A stretch of DNA of 64,000 nucleotides from Idiomarina seosinensis_A. Its GTDB lineage: Bacteria > Pseudomonadota > Gammaproteobacteria > Enterobacterales > Alteromonadaceae. The notes under the pieces are model-generated. The model searched no databases, was not told the DNA's origin, and saw only the letters and a list, made by a program, of their open reading frames with translations. Numbering within the stretch: the first letter of the stretch is position 1; every line of letters starts with the position of its first letter. Shown piece after piece: positions 44,366-54,107 of the stretch. The stretch lies in contig NZ_CP085211.1 in the NCBI RefSeq assembly GCF_044797955.1, forward strand, positions 2,426,684 to 2,490,683, in the 5' to 3' direction. Made by a program: the position numbers and the translations under genes.

Positions 44366-46540
44366 TTAGCCTATCGCTTCTAAGCGAGCGTAGGAAACAA
44401 CCAGCCATTTACTGCCGACTTGATCAAAGTTGATTTGGATCCGGCTCTGGGGACCCGTACCCTCATAGTTCAGTACGGTGCCGTCACCAAATTTAGAGTG
44501 GCGCACCCTTTGCCCCAGCGAGTAACCCGTTTGTTCGAAGGTTTCATGGCTGGCTGCATTGTTAAAACGGCCGTAACTGGTCGGCTTTTGCACCTGAGTC
44601 TGCAAACGCACTTCATGTAAGGTATCGGCAGGTATTTCAGAAACAAACCGACTGACTTTGTGGAAAAACTCCTGCCCATAAATTCTGCGTTGCTCAGCAT
44701 ATGTCAGCACCAGTTTCTGCATTGCCCGCGTCATTCCCACGTAGCAAAGGCGGCGCTCTTCTTCTAAGCGACCCGGCTCATCCATTGACTGCTGGGACGG
44801 AAAAACACCTTCTTCAACGCCAGTCATAAATACCAGAGGAAACTCCAGGCCTTTGGCACTGTGCAGGGTCATTAACTGAACCGCATCCTGGTACTCATCG
44901 GCTTGTTCCTCACCGGCTTCAAGGGCAGCATGAGCCAAAAACGCATTAAGAGGAGTCATCTCCTGTTCAGAGTCGTCCTGATTAAAGTTTTGGCAGGCGT
45001 TGACCAGCTCTTTGAGGTTCTCCACCCGCGTTTCAGCTTTTTCACCTTTTTCAGCTTCGTACATGGCCAGCAAGCCTGAACGCCGGATCACTTCATCACT
45101 TAGACGCCCCAGCGTAAAGTCTTCGGTTTCATCATCCAGTGTTTCAACAAACTCGATGAAAGCCGCTACGGCATTACGCGCCCGGCCGGCCAATAGCTTT
45201 TGCGTCACCATGGTCTGGGCTGCTTGCCACAATGACTGTTTGTTCTCTCGCGCTGTTTGTCGAACCGTATCCAAAGTGCGGTTGCCGATACCGCGAGCCG
45301 GTGTGTTAATAATTCGCTCGATAGCGGCATCATCATCGCGGTTACCGAGAATACGCAAGTAACCTAGCGCATCTTTAATTTCCTGACGCTCGAAAAAGCG
45401 CAATCCACCATAAATTCTATACGGCATGCGTGCATGTAGTAGTGCTTCTTCCAGCACTCGTGACTGCGCATTACTGCGGTATAAAATAGCAGCATCCTGC
45501 AGGGCATTACCTTGATCTCGCCACTCTTCTATCCGGCTGACAATATAGCGCGCTTCGTCCATCTCATTGAATGCCGCATACAAGCTGACAGGCTCGCCTT
45601 CATTTCCCGCAGTCCAGAGATCTTTACCCAGGCGCTCTGAGTTATTGGCAATAACCGCATTAGCAGCGCGCAGAATAGTTCCGGAGGAGCGATAATTTTG
45701 CTCAAGACGGATGGTCTCAACCCCAGGGTAGTCGTCCATAAACTGTTGAATATTTTCTACCCGAGCACCGCGCCAGCCATAAATTGACTGGTCATCATCA
45801 CCAACGATAGTAACAAAGTTATCAACACCGGAGAGCAGCCGAACCCAGGCGTACTGAATCGAGTTAGTATCCTGAAATTCATCCACCAAAATATGCCGAA
45901 AGCGGCGCTGATAATGTTCACGCACTGATTTGTTGTTACGCAGCAGTTCATGAGCCCGTAACAACAGCTCAGCAAAATCAACCAGACCGGCACGATCACA
46001 GCTTTCCTGGTAAGCCTCATAAATCGATTTCAGTGTCTGCTCGTTAGGATCATAGGTTTCGATGTGTTGGGCGCGTAGTCCCTCGTCTTTTTTGCCGTTG
46101 ATATACCACTGAGCCTGCTTTGCCGGCCAACGCTTTTCGTCCAGATTCATCGACTTAATCAGCCGCTTTATTAAGCGCTGCTGATCATCGCTATCCAGTA
46201 TCTGAAAATTCTGTGGCAATCCAACGTCCATATAATGTGCGCGTAACAAGCGGTGAGCAAGGCCGTGAAAGGTGCCAATCCACATATGCCTGACTGAGCT
46301 GCCCAATAGCTGCTCAACCCGGCCACGCATTTCGGCCGCCGCTTTATTGGTAAAGGTCACCGCAAGGATACTGTAGGGAGAATAATGCTGTTGCTGGATC
46401 AGCCAGGCAATGCGGTGCACTAACACTCGGGTTTTGCCACTACCGGCTCCTGCCAAAACCAGCATATGGCCGTCTTCTGCAGCCACCGCCTGACTTTGCT
46501 TTTCGTTTAACCCTGAAACCAGTGGATGTGTACTGTGCAT
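44366..46540 (-). CDS. uvrD: DNA helicase II
   Basis: The 724-residue superfamily 1A helicase has Walker A GAGSGKT at 31-37, TFTNKAAAEMRGR (Ia), ILVDEFQDTNSIQY (II), GDDDQSIYGWRGA (III), RLEQNYRSSGTIL (IV) and MTLHSAKGLEFPLVF (V). The C-terminal part ends in VRHSKFGDGTVLNYEG, the UvrD-specific tail. It removes UvrC-incised oligonucleotides and acts in mismatch repair. A LexA-like site stands 47 bp upstream. It is the last gene of the lptM-lysA-dapF-DUF484-xerC-yigB-uvrD row. Confidence 0.97.
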   Translation of the reverse strand: MHSTHPLVSGLNEKQSQAVAAEDGHMLVLAGAGSGKTRVLVHRIAWLIQQQHYSPYSILAVTFTNKAAAEMRGRVEQLLGSSVRHMWIGTFHGLAHRLLRAHYMDVGLPQNFQILDSDDQQRLIKRLIKSMNLDEKRWPAKQAQWYINGKKDEGLRAQHIETYDPNEQTLKSIYEAYQESCDRAGLVDFAELLLRAHELLRNNKSVREHYQRRFRHILVDEFQDTNSIQYAWVRLLSGVDNFVTIVGDDDQSIYGWRGARVENIQQFMDDYPGVETIRLEQNYRSSGTILRAANAVIANNSERLGKDLWTAGNEGEPVSLYAAFNEMDEARYIVSRIEEWRDQGNALQDAAILYRSNAQSRVLEEALLHARMPYRIYGGLRFFERQEIKDALGYLRILGNRDDDAAIERIINTPARGIGNRTLDTVRQTARENKQSLWQAAQTMVTQKLLAGRARNAVAAFIEFVETLDDETEDFTLGRLSDEVIRRSGLLAMYEAEKGEKAETRVENLKELVNACQNFNQDDSEQEMTPLNAFLAHAALEAGEEQADEYQDAVQLMTLHSAKGLEFPLVFMTGVEEGVFPSQQSMDEPGRLEEERRLCYVGMTRAMQKLVLTYAEQRRIYGQEFFHKVSRFVSEIPADTLHEVRLQTQVQKPTSYGRFNNAASHETFEQTGYSLGQRVRHSKFGDGTVLNYEGTGPQSRIQINFDQVGSKWLVVSYARLEAIG

Positions 46541-46586
46541 GTCGTCCCCTTTACCTTCGCCAGAGTGTCAGTTTAATCGTCCAGTA

Positions 46587-46602
46587 CTGTACGTGCAACC
46601 AG
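46587..46602. promoter_or_regulatory. LexA-like (SOS) box of uvrD
   Basis: ctgt-N8-ccag at 46587-46602 differs from the CTGT-N8-ACAG consensus at one base and ends in the same ccag as the known E. coli uvrD box. It lies between the yigB stop and the uvrD start, suggesting that uvrD is induced by DNA damage. Confidence 0.55.
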
Positions 46603-46604
46603 TA

Positions 46605-47333
46605 TTAGCTTGATGGTTCGGCTTTGCCGAGAACAGCTACGAGCTGCTGCAACTGACTAAAACAAAACGTAGGTAATACCCGTAACTGTCCAGTGTGGCC
46701 CAGACCGCCTCTGAACCAGGCACTTTGACAGCCAGCCCGATGCGCGCCAAGAATATCGGAGTAGGGATGATCGCCGACGTGAAGAATGTGCTGGCCGGGT
46801 ATCTGAAAGTGATCTTTCACTCGCTCGAACATATCGCCAAAGGGTTTGCCGCGCAGTCCGGCACCGGGCTGTACTATCACGTCAAAATAATCGCCCAGAC
46901 CAATCTTATCGCACTCGACGTTACCGTTACTGATAGCGGCTAAACGGTAATGAGACTTTAATTGTTGCAGTAATCGTAAGCTGGGTTCTTCAACAATAAA
47001 GTTGCTGCGGTGAAAACGGAAAAACTCCAGCACCTCTTCAGCCGCCTGCCCCGGGTCAGCGATACCGGCCTCTGAAAAGCCTTCTCTGAGCGTGGTCAGT
47101 CGCAACTGAGTCATATCACTGCTCAACTCAGGATTGCGCTGCATAACCAGAAAACGGCGGCGCTGCCAGTGTTCAATATCCCAATGGCGGGCGCGGGGGT
47201 ACTGACGGGCGATAAATTGCTGCACCTGCTGTTCCGCTGTTTGCATGATTGGGACGTTGTCGTACAAGGTATCGTCCAGATCGAAGCTGATCACTGAAAC
47301 AGGCTGCAATTTACGGTAAAACTGTACGGTCAT
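46605..47333 (-). CDS. yigB: HAD-superfamily phosphatase YigB
   Basis: The 242-residue hydrolase has motif I SFDLDDTLYDN near 16-26, motif II IAISNGNVE, the Lys and GKPFGDMF of motif III and HVGDHPYSDILGA as motif IV. YigB in E. coli dephosphorylates a riboflavin precursor. It overlaps the xerC stop by 4 bp, as in the conserved operon. Confidence 0.92.
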   Translation of the reverse strand: MTVQFYRKLQPVSVISFDLDDTLYDNVPIMQTAEQQVQQFIARQYPRARHWDIEHWQRRRFLVMQRNPELSSDMTQLRLTTLREGFSEAGIADPGQAAEEVLEFFRFHRSNFIVEEPSLRLLQQLKSHYRLAAISNGNVECDKIGLGDYFDVIVQPGAGLRGKPFGDMFERVKDHFQIPGQHILHVGDHPYSDILGAHRAGCQSAWFRGGLGHTGQLRVLPTFCFSQLQQLVAVLGKAEPSS

Positions 47334-48235
47334 TCTTTGGTTACCCTGTGAGCGCGCGGATGAGCAGAATCGTAAACATCGGCCAGATGTTTAAAATCAA
47401 GGTGAGTATAGATTTGCGTAGTAGATAAATTGGCATGGCCTAAGAGCTCCTGTACCGCGCGTAAGTCGCCGCTGGATTCGAGCAAGTGCGATGCAAATGA
47501 GTGGCGCAGTTTGTGCGGATGCAGGTCGCCAATAATACCCTGTTGCTGGCCCCAGTAATTGACACGTTGCTGAACCGCTCTGGGGCTAATACGAGATTTT
47601 CGTTTACTGATAAATAAAGCCGGTTCAGGCCGCACTCCCAACCACTGAGAACGCACCGTGAACCAGCGTTTTAATGCCAACAAGGCCTGTCGGCCTACCG
47701 GTACCAGGCGGGTTTTGCTGCCTTTTCCCGTTACCCGAAGCTGCGCCATGCGCATATCGACTGAGTCCATATCCAGGCTGACCAGTTCCGCCAGGCGGAT
47801 ACCACTGGAGTAAAACAATTCCAGTATCGCAGCGTCCCGAACCGCGAGGGGGTCATCGGCCGGCAAGTCCAGTAAATGACTAATACTGTCTACATCCAGG
47901 TTTTTCGGTAATCTTTTCGGTATTTTCGGAGCTTTTACGGCTAAGGCCGGGTTATCCCTCAGACAGTCCCGGTGCAATAAAAAGTCACAAAATGTCCGCC
48001 AGGCTGATAACTTAAGAGCGATAGTTCTTTCCCCCAGCCCATGCCTTCGCCAACCCACCATCAGGCGCTCGATAACTTCGGTAGAAAGCTGTTGCGGGTC
48101 TTCAACTTGTTGCAGGCTAAGTTGCTCTAAGTCTTTTTTTGTTAAGCGCTGATAATTTTTTAAGCTAAGCTCGGCCAGTCCGCACTCGCCGCACAAGTAG
48201 TCTAACCATTTGGACTGCCATTCAAACAGTGTCAT
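47330..48235 (-). CDS. xerC: site-specific tyrosine recombinase XerC
   Basis: The 301-residue recombinase resolves chromosome dimers at dif together with XerD. Catalytic residues are visible in order: Arg in FYSSGIRLAELVSL, HKLRHSFASHLL (His, Arg), GHANLSTTQIYTHLD (His and nucleophile Tyr). The start was set at ATG 48235 (MTLFEWQSKW), which matches the family's usual N-terminus; a version 10 codons longer is possible. It overlaps the DUF484 stop by 14 bp. Confidence 0.96.
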   Translation of the reverse strand: MTLFEWQSKWLDYLCGECGLAELSLKNYQRLTKKDLEQLSLQQVEDPQQLSTEVIERLMVGWRRHGLGERTIALKLSAWRTFCDFLLHRDCLRDNPALAVKAPKIPKRLPKNLDVDSISHLLDLPADDPLAVRDAAILELFYSSGIRLAELVSLDMDSVDMRMAQLRVTGKGSKTRLVPVGRQALLALKRWFTVRSQWLGVRPEPALFISKRKSRISPRAVQQRVNYWGQQQGIIGDLHPHKLRHSFASHLLESSGDLRAVQELLGHANLSTTQIYTHLDFKHLADVYDSAHPRAHRVTKE

Positions 48236-48917
48236 TGCTTGCCAGAAGTCTGGGTAACAGAGCACTTAACAGAGCCTGCAGCTGTGTTATCAGTAACTTA
48301 TCCATGGCAGGCTCAAAGTGCCCTGCACTGGCGCTACCGACCGCCAGCATACCGACTTCTCCATCTTCACCCAGTAACATAAGCGCTACGGATGACACGC
48401 TTTCTTCACGAAACAAGAGCTTCTGTTCTTGTTCAGTCAGTCGCCCGAGGTAGATTTGGTCGTCAGAAAAACGTTTGCTCAACAGTTGCTTGTGCGTATC
48501 CGAGGCAAAGGTGTACTGTTCCTCCAATGCAATCGGGCTATTAAAAAACTTCAGTGAAATAGCCGGCATTTCCAGCTCTTGCTCAAACGTAAGCTGCAGC
48601 TGGTCGAGTACCTGAGTTAAGGTCGTGCAGCGTAACAAGCGAACATAAAGCTGACTGTAAGCTTTAAAAATAGACTCGTTTCGACGTGCATTAACCATCA
48701 ACTCGGTAATTTCTTCTTCCAGCTGTTTCACTTTTAACCGGAGCTTTTGTTGTTGCCGTTCAACCAGCGATATTGCACCCCGTTCGTTATGCTGAAACTG
48801 TAAATTTGCCAACAGATCGTCATTGCGAATAAAGAAGTCAGGGTTTTCTGCTAAATATTCCCGGATGAGCGAATCATCAAGAAACGGTTTAAGATTTTTT
48901 TCTGCATCAACGGTCAT
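48222..48917 (-). CDS. DUF484 family protein (GAF-like)
   Basis: The 231-residue protein lies between dapF and xerC, where gammaproteobacteria carry the DUF484 gene (yigA in E. coli). It has a short N-terminal domain (IREYLAENPDFFIRNDDLLANL), a coiled coil (VERQQQKLRLKVKQLEEEI) and a GAF-like C-terminal half with VSSVALMLLGEDGEVGMLAVGS. Its function is not established. Its ATG overlaps the dapF stop by 4 bp. Confidence 0.88.
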   Translation of the reverse strand: MTVDAEKNLKPFLDDSLIREYLAENPDFFIRNDDLLANLQFQHNERGAISLVERQQQKLRLKVKQLEEEITELMVNARRNESIFKAYSQLYVRLLRCTTLTQVLDQLQLTFEQELEMPAISLKFFNSPIALEEQYTFASDTHKQLLSKRFSDDQIYLGRLTEQEQKLLFREESVSSVALMLLGEDGEVGMLAVGSASAGHFEPAMDKLLITQLQALLSALLPRLLASNDTV

Positions 48918-49741
48918 AACAACATTTGTCCATCAAAAATAAGTTCGGCCGGCCCGGTCATTTTCACTACCTGGCCTGGCTGCCAGCGGATCAGCAACTC
49001 GCCACCCGGCAACTGCACGGTAACCTGCCCATTTAATTTTTCCTGCTGCATCGCAATAACAGCGGCGGCACAGGCTCCACTGCCACAAGCCAAGGTTTCA
49101 CCAACGCCTCGTTCAAAAACGCGAACACGAATTTTATCGCGATTAAGTATTTGCATAAAACCCACGTTAACACTTTCCGGAAAGCGCTCGTGTTGCGCTA
49201 TTTCAGAGCCAAGGCTGCTAACAGGAGCGTCATCCACATCATCTACCTGGATTACGCAGTGCGGGTTACCCAGGCCCATTACACCACAAAAAATTGTTTT
49301 ATCTTTTACCCTTAAAATATAAGTATGCTCAGCTTTCTGGGCTTTAAAAGGCACACTGGCAGGCTCAAACTGAGGCTCACCCATTTCGACAGTCACCTGA
49401 CCATCTTTTTCCAGGTGCATCAGCATCTTGCCCGCTTTGGTGCTTACTTTAAGGTGGTTTTTATTAGTTAGCCCCTTAGTCCGTACGAATCGGGCAAAAC
49501 ACCGCGCCCCGTTACCACACTGGGCCACTTCACTGCCATCAGCATTAAAGATGCGGTAATGAAAGTCCAGATCCGGATCGTAGGGAGGCTCGACTAACAG
49601 AAGCTGGTCAAAACCAATCCCCCGGTGGCGATCAGCCCACTGTTTTATTTGTTCCGGGTTAACGTACAGATTCTGCGTCACGTTATCGATAACAACGAAA
49701 TCATTGCCTAAGCCATGCATTTTTGAAAATTGCAGTAACAT
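48914..49741 (-). CDS. dapF: diaminopimelate epimerase
   Basis: The 275-residue enzyme converts LL- to meso-diaminopimelate for lysine and peptidoglycan. It shows internal symmetry with both catalytic cysteines: QCGNGARCFARF with Cys75, and LACGSGACAAAV near 218-229. The first residues MLLQFSKMHGLGNDFVVID are the family signature. It lies 15 bp after lysA on the same strand. Confidence 0.98.
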   Translation of the reverse strand: MLLQFSKMHGLGNDFVVIDNVTQNLYVNPEQIKQWADRHRGIGFDQLLLVEPPYDPDLDFHYRIFNADGSEVAQCGNGARCFARFVRTKGLTNKNHLKVSTKAGKMLMHLEKDGQVTVEMGEPQFEPASVPFKAQKAEHTYILRVKDKTIFCGVMGLGNPHCVIQVDDVDDAPVSSLGSEIAQHERFPESVNVGFMQILNRDKIRVRVFERGVGETLACGSGACAAAVIAMQQEKLNGQVTVQLPGGELLIRWQPGQVVKMTGPAELIFDGQMLL

Positions 49742-49756
49742 GCCGCGCTTATCCCT

Positions 49757-51001
49757 TTAAAGTAAGTGTTCACCACGAATGAGGTCGTCAAAGTGCTCTC
49801 GTTCACGGATAACAAAGCTTTTTTCGCCATCAACCAACACTTCGGCCGGCCGCGCCCGGGTATTATAGTTCGAGCTCATGGTAAAGCCGTACGCCCCGGC
49901 GTGTTTAACCGCCAGTAAGTCGCCCTGCTCGACGCTCAGGTGTCGGGCATGCCCTAAAAAACACCCGGTTTCACAAACGGGACCGACAACATCCAGCAAA
50001 CGGTCCTGACAGTTCTTGTTTTCGTCTACCGCGATAATGTCGTGCCATGCCTGATAGAGCGACGGCCGTAATAAATCGTTCATTCCCGCATCAACTAAAG
50101 CAAAGTGTTTATCTTCTGAGGTCTTTATGTATTCGACTTTGGTGATCATTAAGCCGGCATCGGCGACGATCGCCCGGCCAGGCTCGAGTAGTAAAGTAAG
50201 CTGCGGGTAAGCGCTGGCCATGTGCAACACCTGCGACAGATAATGTTCGACATTCAGCTGACCGGCGTCCTCATAGCTCACCCCAAAGCCACCGCCTAAA
50301 TCGAGATGAGTAAGCAAAATACCCTTAGTAGCCAGCCGCTCTACCAAATCAAACATGCGCTCCGCTGCATCCAAAAACGGAGCTGCGCTCATTATTTGCG
50401 AGCCGATATGACAATCGGCTCCTAATAGCTCAATGTGCGGCAGGCTAGCCGCCCGCTCAAACACAGGCAGGGCGTCAGCCATTGCTATACCGAACTTATT
50501 GGCTTTCATACCGGTCGCAATGTAAGGGTGCGTCTGGGCATCCACGTCGGGATTTACCCGCAACGATACGGGTGCGCTAACGCCGAGCGACTGTGCGACC
50601 TGTTCAACCCGCTCTAATTCCGCCGCTGACTCTACATTGATGCAGCCAATCCCCTGCTGTAACGCAAAGGTCAGTTCTTCTGCCGATTTCGCCACACCGG
50701 AAAAAACCGCCGATTTAGCGCTGCCGCCAGCGCGCAAGACTCGCTTCAGTTCGCCCGCCGAGACAATATCAAAGTCGGCTCCATGAGCCGCTAACAGCTG
50801 CAAAATAGCTAAGTTGCTGTTGGCTTTTACTGCATAACAGAGTCGATGAGGCGCAGGCCAGAACTGACGAAATTTTTGCCAGTTAGTAAGCAGTTGCTGT
50901 TTCGAATAAAGGTACAGCGGTGTACCGTATTCAGCAGCCAGTCCGGCAACGTCCCGCTGCTCTATCATGAGTTGCTGCTGAGAATAACTAATCGACTTCA
51001 T
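49757..51001 (-). CDS. lysA: diaminopimelate decarboxylase
   Basis: The 414-residue fold-type III PLP enzyme makes L-lysine from meso-diaminopimelate. Lys59 in LCYAVKANSNLAIL carries PLP. HLDLGGGFGVSYED, LLEPGRAIVADAGLMI and VGPVCETGCFLG with the catalytic Cys of the second subunit are all present. The gene overlaps lptM by 14 bp, and dapF follows it. Confidence 0.98.
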   Translation of the reverse strand: MKSISYSQQQLMIEQRDVAGLAAEYGTPLYLYSKQQLLTNWQKFRQFWPAPHRLCYAVKANSNLAILQLLAAHGADFDIVSAGELKRVLRAGGSAKSAVFSGVAKSAEELTFALQQGIGCINVESAAELERVEQVAQSLGVSAPVSLRVNPDVDAQTHPYIATGMKANKFGIAMADALPVFERAASLPHIELLGADCHIGSQIMSAAPFLDAAERMFDLVERLATKGILLTHLDLGGGFGVSYEDAGQLNVEHYLSQVLHMASAYPQLTLLLEPGRAIVADAGLMITKVEYIKTSEDKHFALVDAGMNDLLRPSLYQAWHDIIAVDENKNCQDRLLDVVGPVCETGCFLGHARHLSVEQGDLLAVKHAGAYGFTMSSNYNTRARPAEVLVDGEKSFVIREREHFDDLIRGEHLL

Positions 51002-51167
51002 AAGTTGCTACTTCCGTTGCCTCAGCGGAGGGCTGAGCGGGGCTGTTTTGCTCTGGCATTGGTTGAGGCTGCAAGGGCCCTTTTTGCCCGCACCCGACTA
51101 AACCGAGCGTAAAAACCGACACCAAAAAAACGAGTTTCACTGGCTTGATTACAATTTGCGTAAACAT
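50988..51167 (-). CDS. lptM: LPS assembly lipoprotein LptM (YifL)
   Basis: A 59-codon gene, ATG 51167 to TAG 50988. The N-terminus has a basic and hydrophobic signal (KPVKLVFLVSVF), then the lipobox LVGC with Cys26. GCGQKGPLQPQ follows directly. The CGxKGPL motif after the lipid cysteine is the hallmark of LptM, the small lipoprotein that helps oxidative maturation of the LptD/E translocon in the outer membrane. The Pro- and Gln-rich tail is also typical. It is first in the lysA-dapF operon. Confidence 0.85.
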   Translation of the reverse strand: MFTQIVIKPVKLVFLVSVFTLGLVGCGQKGPLQPQPMPEQNSPAQPSAEATEVATYEVD

Positions 51168-51257
51168 CGCTAAACTATAAGCTCATCTATTTTTAAAAAA
51201 GTAGTGCGTATCATCGCACCACCAGCCACAAATGTCATTAAGCAGTAAGGGTAGAAC

Positions 51258-52193
51258 ATGACCAGAACCGTCAGAATTGCAACACGCAAAAGTAAACTTG
51301 CGATGTGGCAGGCAGAGCACATTCAGGCACGATTGTGCGAGCTGTATCCAACGCTAAACGTCGAACTTGTGCCAATGTCGACAAAAGGTGACGTGATTCT
51401 TGACACACCACTGGCCAAAATTGGCGGTAAGGGTCTGTTTGTTAAGGAATTAGAAGCAGCCATGCTGGATGGGCGAGCAGACTTAGCGGTGCATTCGATG
51501 AAAGATGTGCCGGTTGAATTTCCGACCGGATTAGAGCTGCATACGATTTGTGAAAGCGAAGACCCGCGCGATGCTTTTGTATCAAATCACTATCAAAATT
51601 TAACTGAGCTACCTGACGGGGCAGTGGTCGGCACTTGCAGCCTGCGCCGTCGCTGCCAGATAAAAGAAAAGTTTCCTCAGCTGCAGATAAAGGATTTGCG
51701 CGGTAACGTTCAGACTCGCTTACGGAAGCTCGATGACGGCGAATTCGATGCAATCATTCTGGCTGCGTCCGGCCTGTTACGACTGGAGTTAGGAGAGCGC
51801 ATTACATCATGCATTTCGGTGGAACAGTCACTACCTGCCAACGGTCAGGGAGTGCTGGGGATTGAAGTTCGCAGTGACGATGATGAGATTAAAAATTTAC
51901 TCGAGCCTTTGCAGTGCCAACACACGCGCTACCGTGTGCTGGCTGAACGCGCTATGAACCGTCGTTTACAGGGTGGTTGCCAGGTTCCGATCGGCGCTTA
52001 CGCAGAAGTCAAAGGCCAGCAACTGTTCTTGCGCGGATTAGTCGGTGACCCTGACGGCACACAGGTGCTTCGTGACCAGGTTGAGGGCAGTGTCGATCAG
52101 GCTGAACAGCTGGGTATTAACCTGGCCGAAAGATTACTTGCTCAGGGCGCCGGCGAAATTCTGGCGGCCGTATACCAGGATACCCATGACTAG
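51258..52193 (+). CDS. hemC: hydroxymethylbilane synthase (porphobilinogen deaminase)
   Basis: The 311-residue enzyme joins four porphobilinogens. RIATRKSKLAMWQAEHIQ at the start, HSMKDVPVE and the cofactor Cys241 in GGCQVPIGAYA, which carries the dipyrromethane cofactor, are all present. It heads the hemC-hemD-hemX-hemY operon and is divergent from lptM-lysA, with a 90-bp gap for the promoters. Confidence 0.98.
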   Translation: MTRTVRIATRKSKLAMWQAEHIQARLCELYPTLNVELVPMSTKGDVILDTPLAKIGGKGLFVKELEAAMLDGRADLAVHSMKDVPVEFPTGLELHTICESEDPRDAFVSNHYQNLTELPDGAVVGTCSLRRRCQIKEKFPQLQIKDLRGNVQTRLRKLDDGEFDAIILAASGLLRLELGERITSCISVEQSLPANGQGVLGIEVRSDDDEIKNLLEPLQCQHTRYRVLAERAMNRRLQGGCQVPIGAYAEVKGQQLFLRGLVGDPDGTQVLRDQVEGSVDQAEQLGINLAERLLAQGAGEILAAVYQDTHD

Positions 52194-52911
52194 CGTGCTG
52201 CTCCTTCAGCCGGATAATAGCAGGCAGCGGTTAGTCGCTGCTCTTAAGAACGCCGGCATTAACGTTTTTCAACACAGCTTTATTCAGATTATACCCATAA
52301 CAGCAACGCCTGACTCGCTGGATGGCTATGATGCGGTAATCTGGATCAGTAAAAATGCGGTCGATTACGCTTATCAACATGGCCTTAAGCTAACCAGACC
52401 AACGGCTATGTATGCGGTTGGGCCAGCTACCGCGGCCCATGCCGCAAAGATGTTTGGTCAGCCGTGTCAGTGTCCAGTGCAACAACATGACTCAGAAAAA
52501 CTACTATCACTTCCTGATTTACAGTCGCTGCAGGGACAACGATGGGCGATTGTTAAAGGCGTTGGCGGGCGCGAGCTTTTAGCCGACACCCTGCGGGCTC
52601 GCGGCGCATTACTAAGCCTTGTAACAGTCTACAAGCGAGAAAAAAAACCGCTCTCATCTCCTCATCGGCTTAACGAGTGGGTTGCTGACGTCGATACCAT
52701 TGTCGTCACCAGCGCCGAGCAGCTCTCGTACTTTTTAGCGGAACTGCCACTACAGGCAAGAAGCTGGATTCAAAGTTGCCACTGGGTCACTCCCAGTGAA
52801 CGATTAAGCCAGTTAATTCCGGCCGCGGCCGCTGATCAGATTACAATTACACAAAGTGCTTCGGAAAACGCTATGATAAAGGCATTGCTTAATAAGGGAA
52901 CTTCATTATGA
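52186..52911 (+). CDS. hemD: uroporphyrinogen-III synthase
   Basis: The start was set at ATG 52186 (MTSVLLLQPDNSRQRL), within the hemC end (8-bp overlap); a longer frame upstream covers hemC in a different frame and is spurious. The 241-residue product is weakly conserved, as is normal for HemD. It has VIWISKNAVDYA and YAVGPATAAHAAK, then VVTSAEQLSYFLA, the usual bilobed pattern. It closes the hydroxymethylbilane ring with inversion of ring D. Confidence 0.93.
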   Translation: MTSVLLLQPDNSRQRLVAALKNAGINVFQHSFIQIIPITATPDSLDGYDAVIWISKNAVDYAYQHGLKLTRPTAMYAVGPATAAHAAKMFGQPCQCPVQQHDSEKLLSLPDLQSLQGQRWAIVKGVGGRELLADTLRARGALLSLVTVYKREKKPLSSPHRLNEWVADVDTIVVTSAEQLSYFLAELPLQARSWIQSCHWVTPSERLSQLIPAAAADQITITQSASENAMIKALLNKGTSL

Positions 52912-54107
52912 CTGATGACAATAAGCCGGCTACCGATAACGAATCAGCTGTTGACACCGAATCGGTCGAAACCGAGCAGGCCGATTCCGGGACAGAGACA
53001 GAGCAACAGCCGAAAGGCGGCCGTTTAAAAAGAACTTTCTGGTATCTAGTTCTGGTTATCATTATTGCCACTATTGCCTGGCTGGTGATTGAAAAACCTT
53101 ACCAAAAACTTGACCTGGACTTTTCCTCCTTAACTGAGCAAGCCGATGAACCGGAGTCCGTTTATGACCCACGCGGTGATATCGCTGACTTGTCGCGACA
53201 ACTAGACGACCTCACCGAGCAACTCAATGGTTTGCGCCAGGCTGCTGCAGAAGAATCTGATAAGGGTGCAACGCAAAGCAGTGATAGCCGACAGCAACTG
53301 GCGCAGCTTAATGACAAGGTCTCTGAGTTAAGTCAGCGTTTGCGAGAGCAGCGAGAACAGCTCTCTGAACTTGGTCGGCAGCTGCCTGAGCAACAATTTG
53401 AGCAAGCCGTCGAATGGCGCCTGTTTGAAGTCAAACAAACCGTTAGCGCGGCAGGCAGGCTGTTATGGGGGGCGCAAAACAATAAAGCTGCGCTGAAGTT
53501 ACTGAATATTGCCGATCGGCAACTCGCCGGCATAGAATCGGCCGAAGCCATACAAATCAGGCGTGTACTGGCCTCTGACATTGCCCGGGTTGAGGCGTCA
53601 GTCGATAGCCAATCCGACCAGCGGGTATTGGCTATCGCAGGGTTACAGCAACGCTTAAACGACTTACCAAATCGGGTAGAGGAAAAGCGTTTTACTGACC
53701 CGCAGAACGGTTCGGTTTCAGTTTCTGATGCCGCAAATGACTGGCGAACCAACCTGGCCGCTAATTGGGATGACTTTTTAGATACTTTTATCCGGATTCA
53801 GCCGGTCACAGGCCAGGCGGAACCTCTACTTACAGCGACTGAGCGCAAGGCGATGAGTTTGCGTATGAATCTGCTGCTAACCTTGGCACAACATGCAGCA
53901 GTTACTGATAACGGCCAGTTGTGGCGCCAGAGTATTGACCAGTTGCTACCTCTGATTAGCGAATTGAAAGGCCGTACCGAAGCTGTAAATGATGTCATCA
54001 GCCGACTGAAATCCCTGCGCTCTGCTGCCATTGAGCAACAAAAAGTGGAACAACTTGATGCCCTTGAAGCATTATCGAAAGCTGTTGTCACGGGAGGTCT
54101 GCAATGA
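52908..54107 (+). CDS. hemX: HemX-family membrane protein
   Basis: The 399-residue protein has an acidic N-terminal tail, one membrane segment near 44-62 (TFWYLVLVIIIATIAWLV), and a long coiled coil with Gln/Glu repeats (about 85-165). It is annotated in many genomes as uroporphyrinogen-III C-methyltransferase, but it lacks the methyltransferase domain. Its role is probably structural in heme biosynthesis. It overlaps hemD and hemY by 4 bp each. Confidence 0.9.
   Translation: MTDDNKPATDNESAVDTESVETEQADSGTETEQQPKGGRLKRTFWYLVLVIIIATIAWLVIEKPYQKLDLDFSSLTEQADEPESVYDPRGDIADLSRQLDDLTEQLNGLRQAAAEESDKGATQSSDSRQQLAQLNDKVSELSQRLREQREQLSELGRQLPEQQFEQAVEWRLFEVKQTVSAAGRLLWGAQNNKAALKLLNIADRQLAGIESAEAIQIRRVLASDIARVEASVDSQSDQRVLAIAGLQQRLNDLPNRVEEKRFTDPQNGSVSVSDAANDWRTNLAANWDDFLDTFIRIQPVTGQAEPLLTATERKAMSLRMNLLLTLAQHAAVTDNGQLWRQSIDQLLPLISELKGRTEAVNDVISRLKSLRSAAIEQQKVEQLDALEALSKAVVTGGLQ

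Noticed and set aside
52045..52185. Longer N-terminus for hemD
   Set aside because: The extension lies inside hemC in another frame and does not resemble HemD; the ATG at 52186 fits the family.
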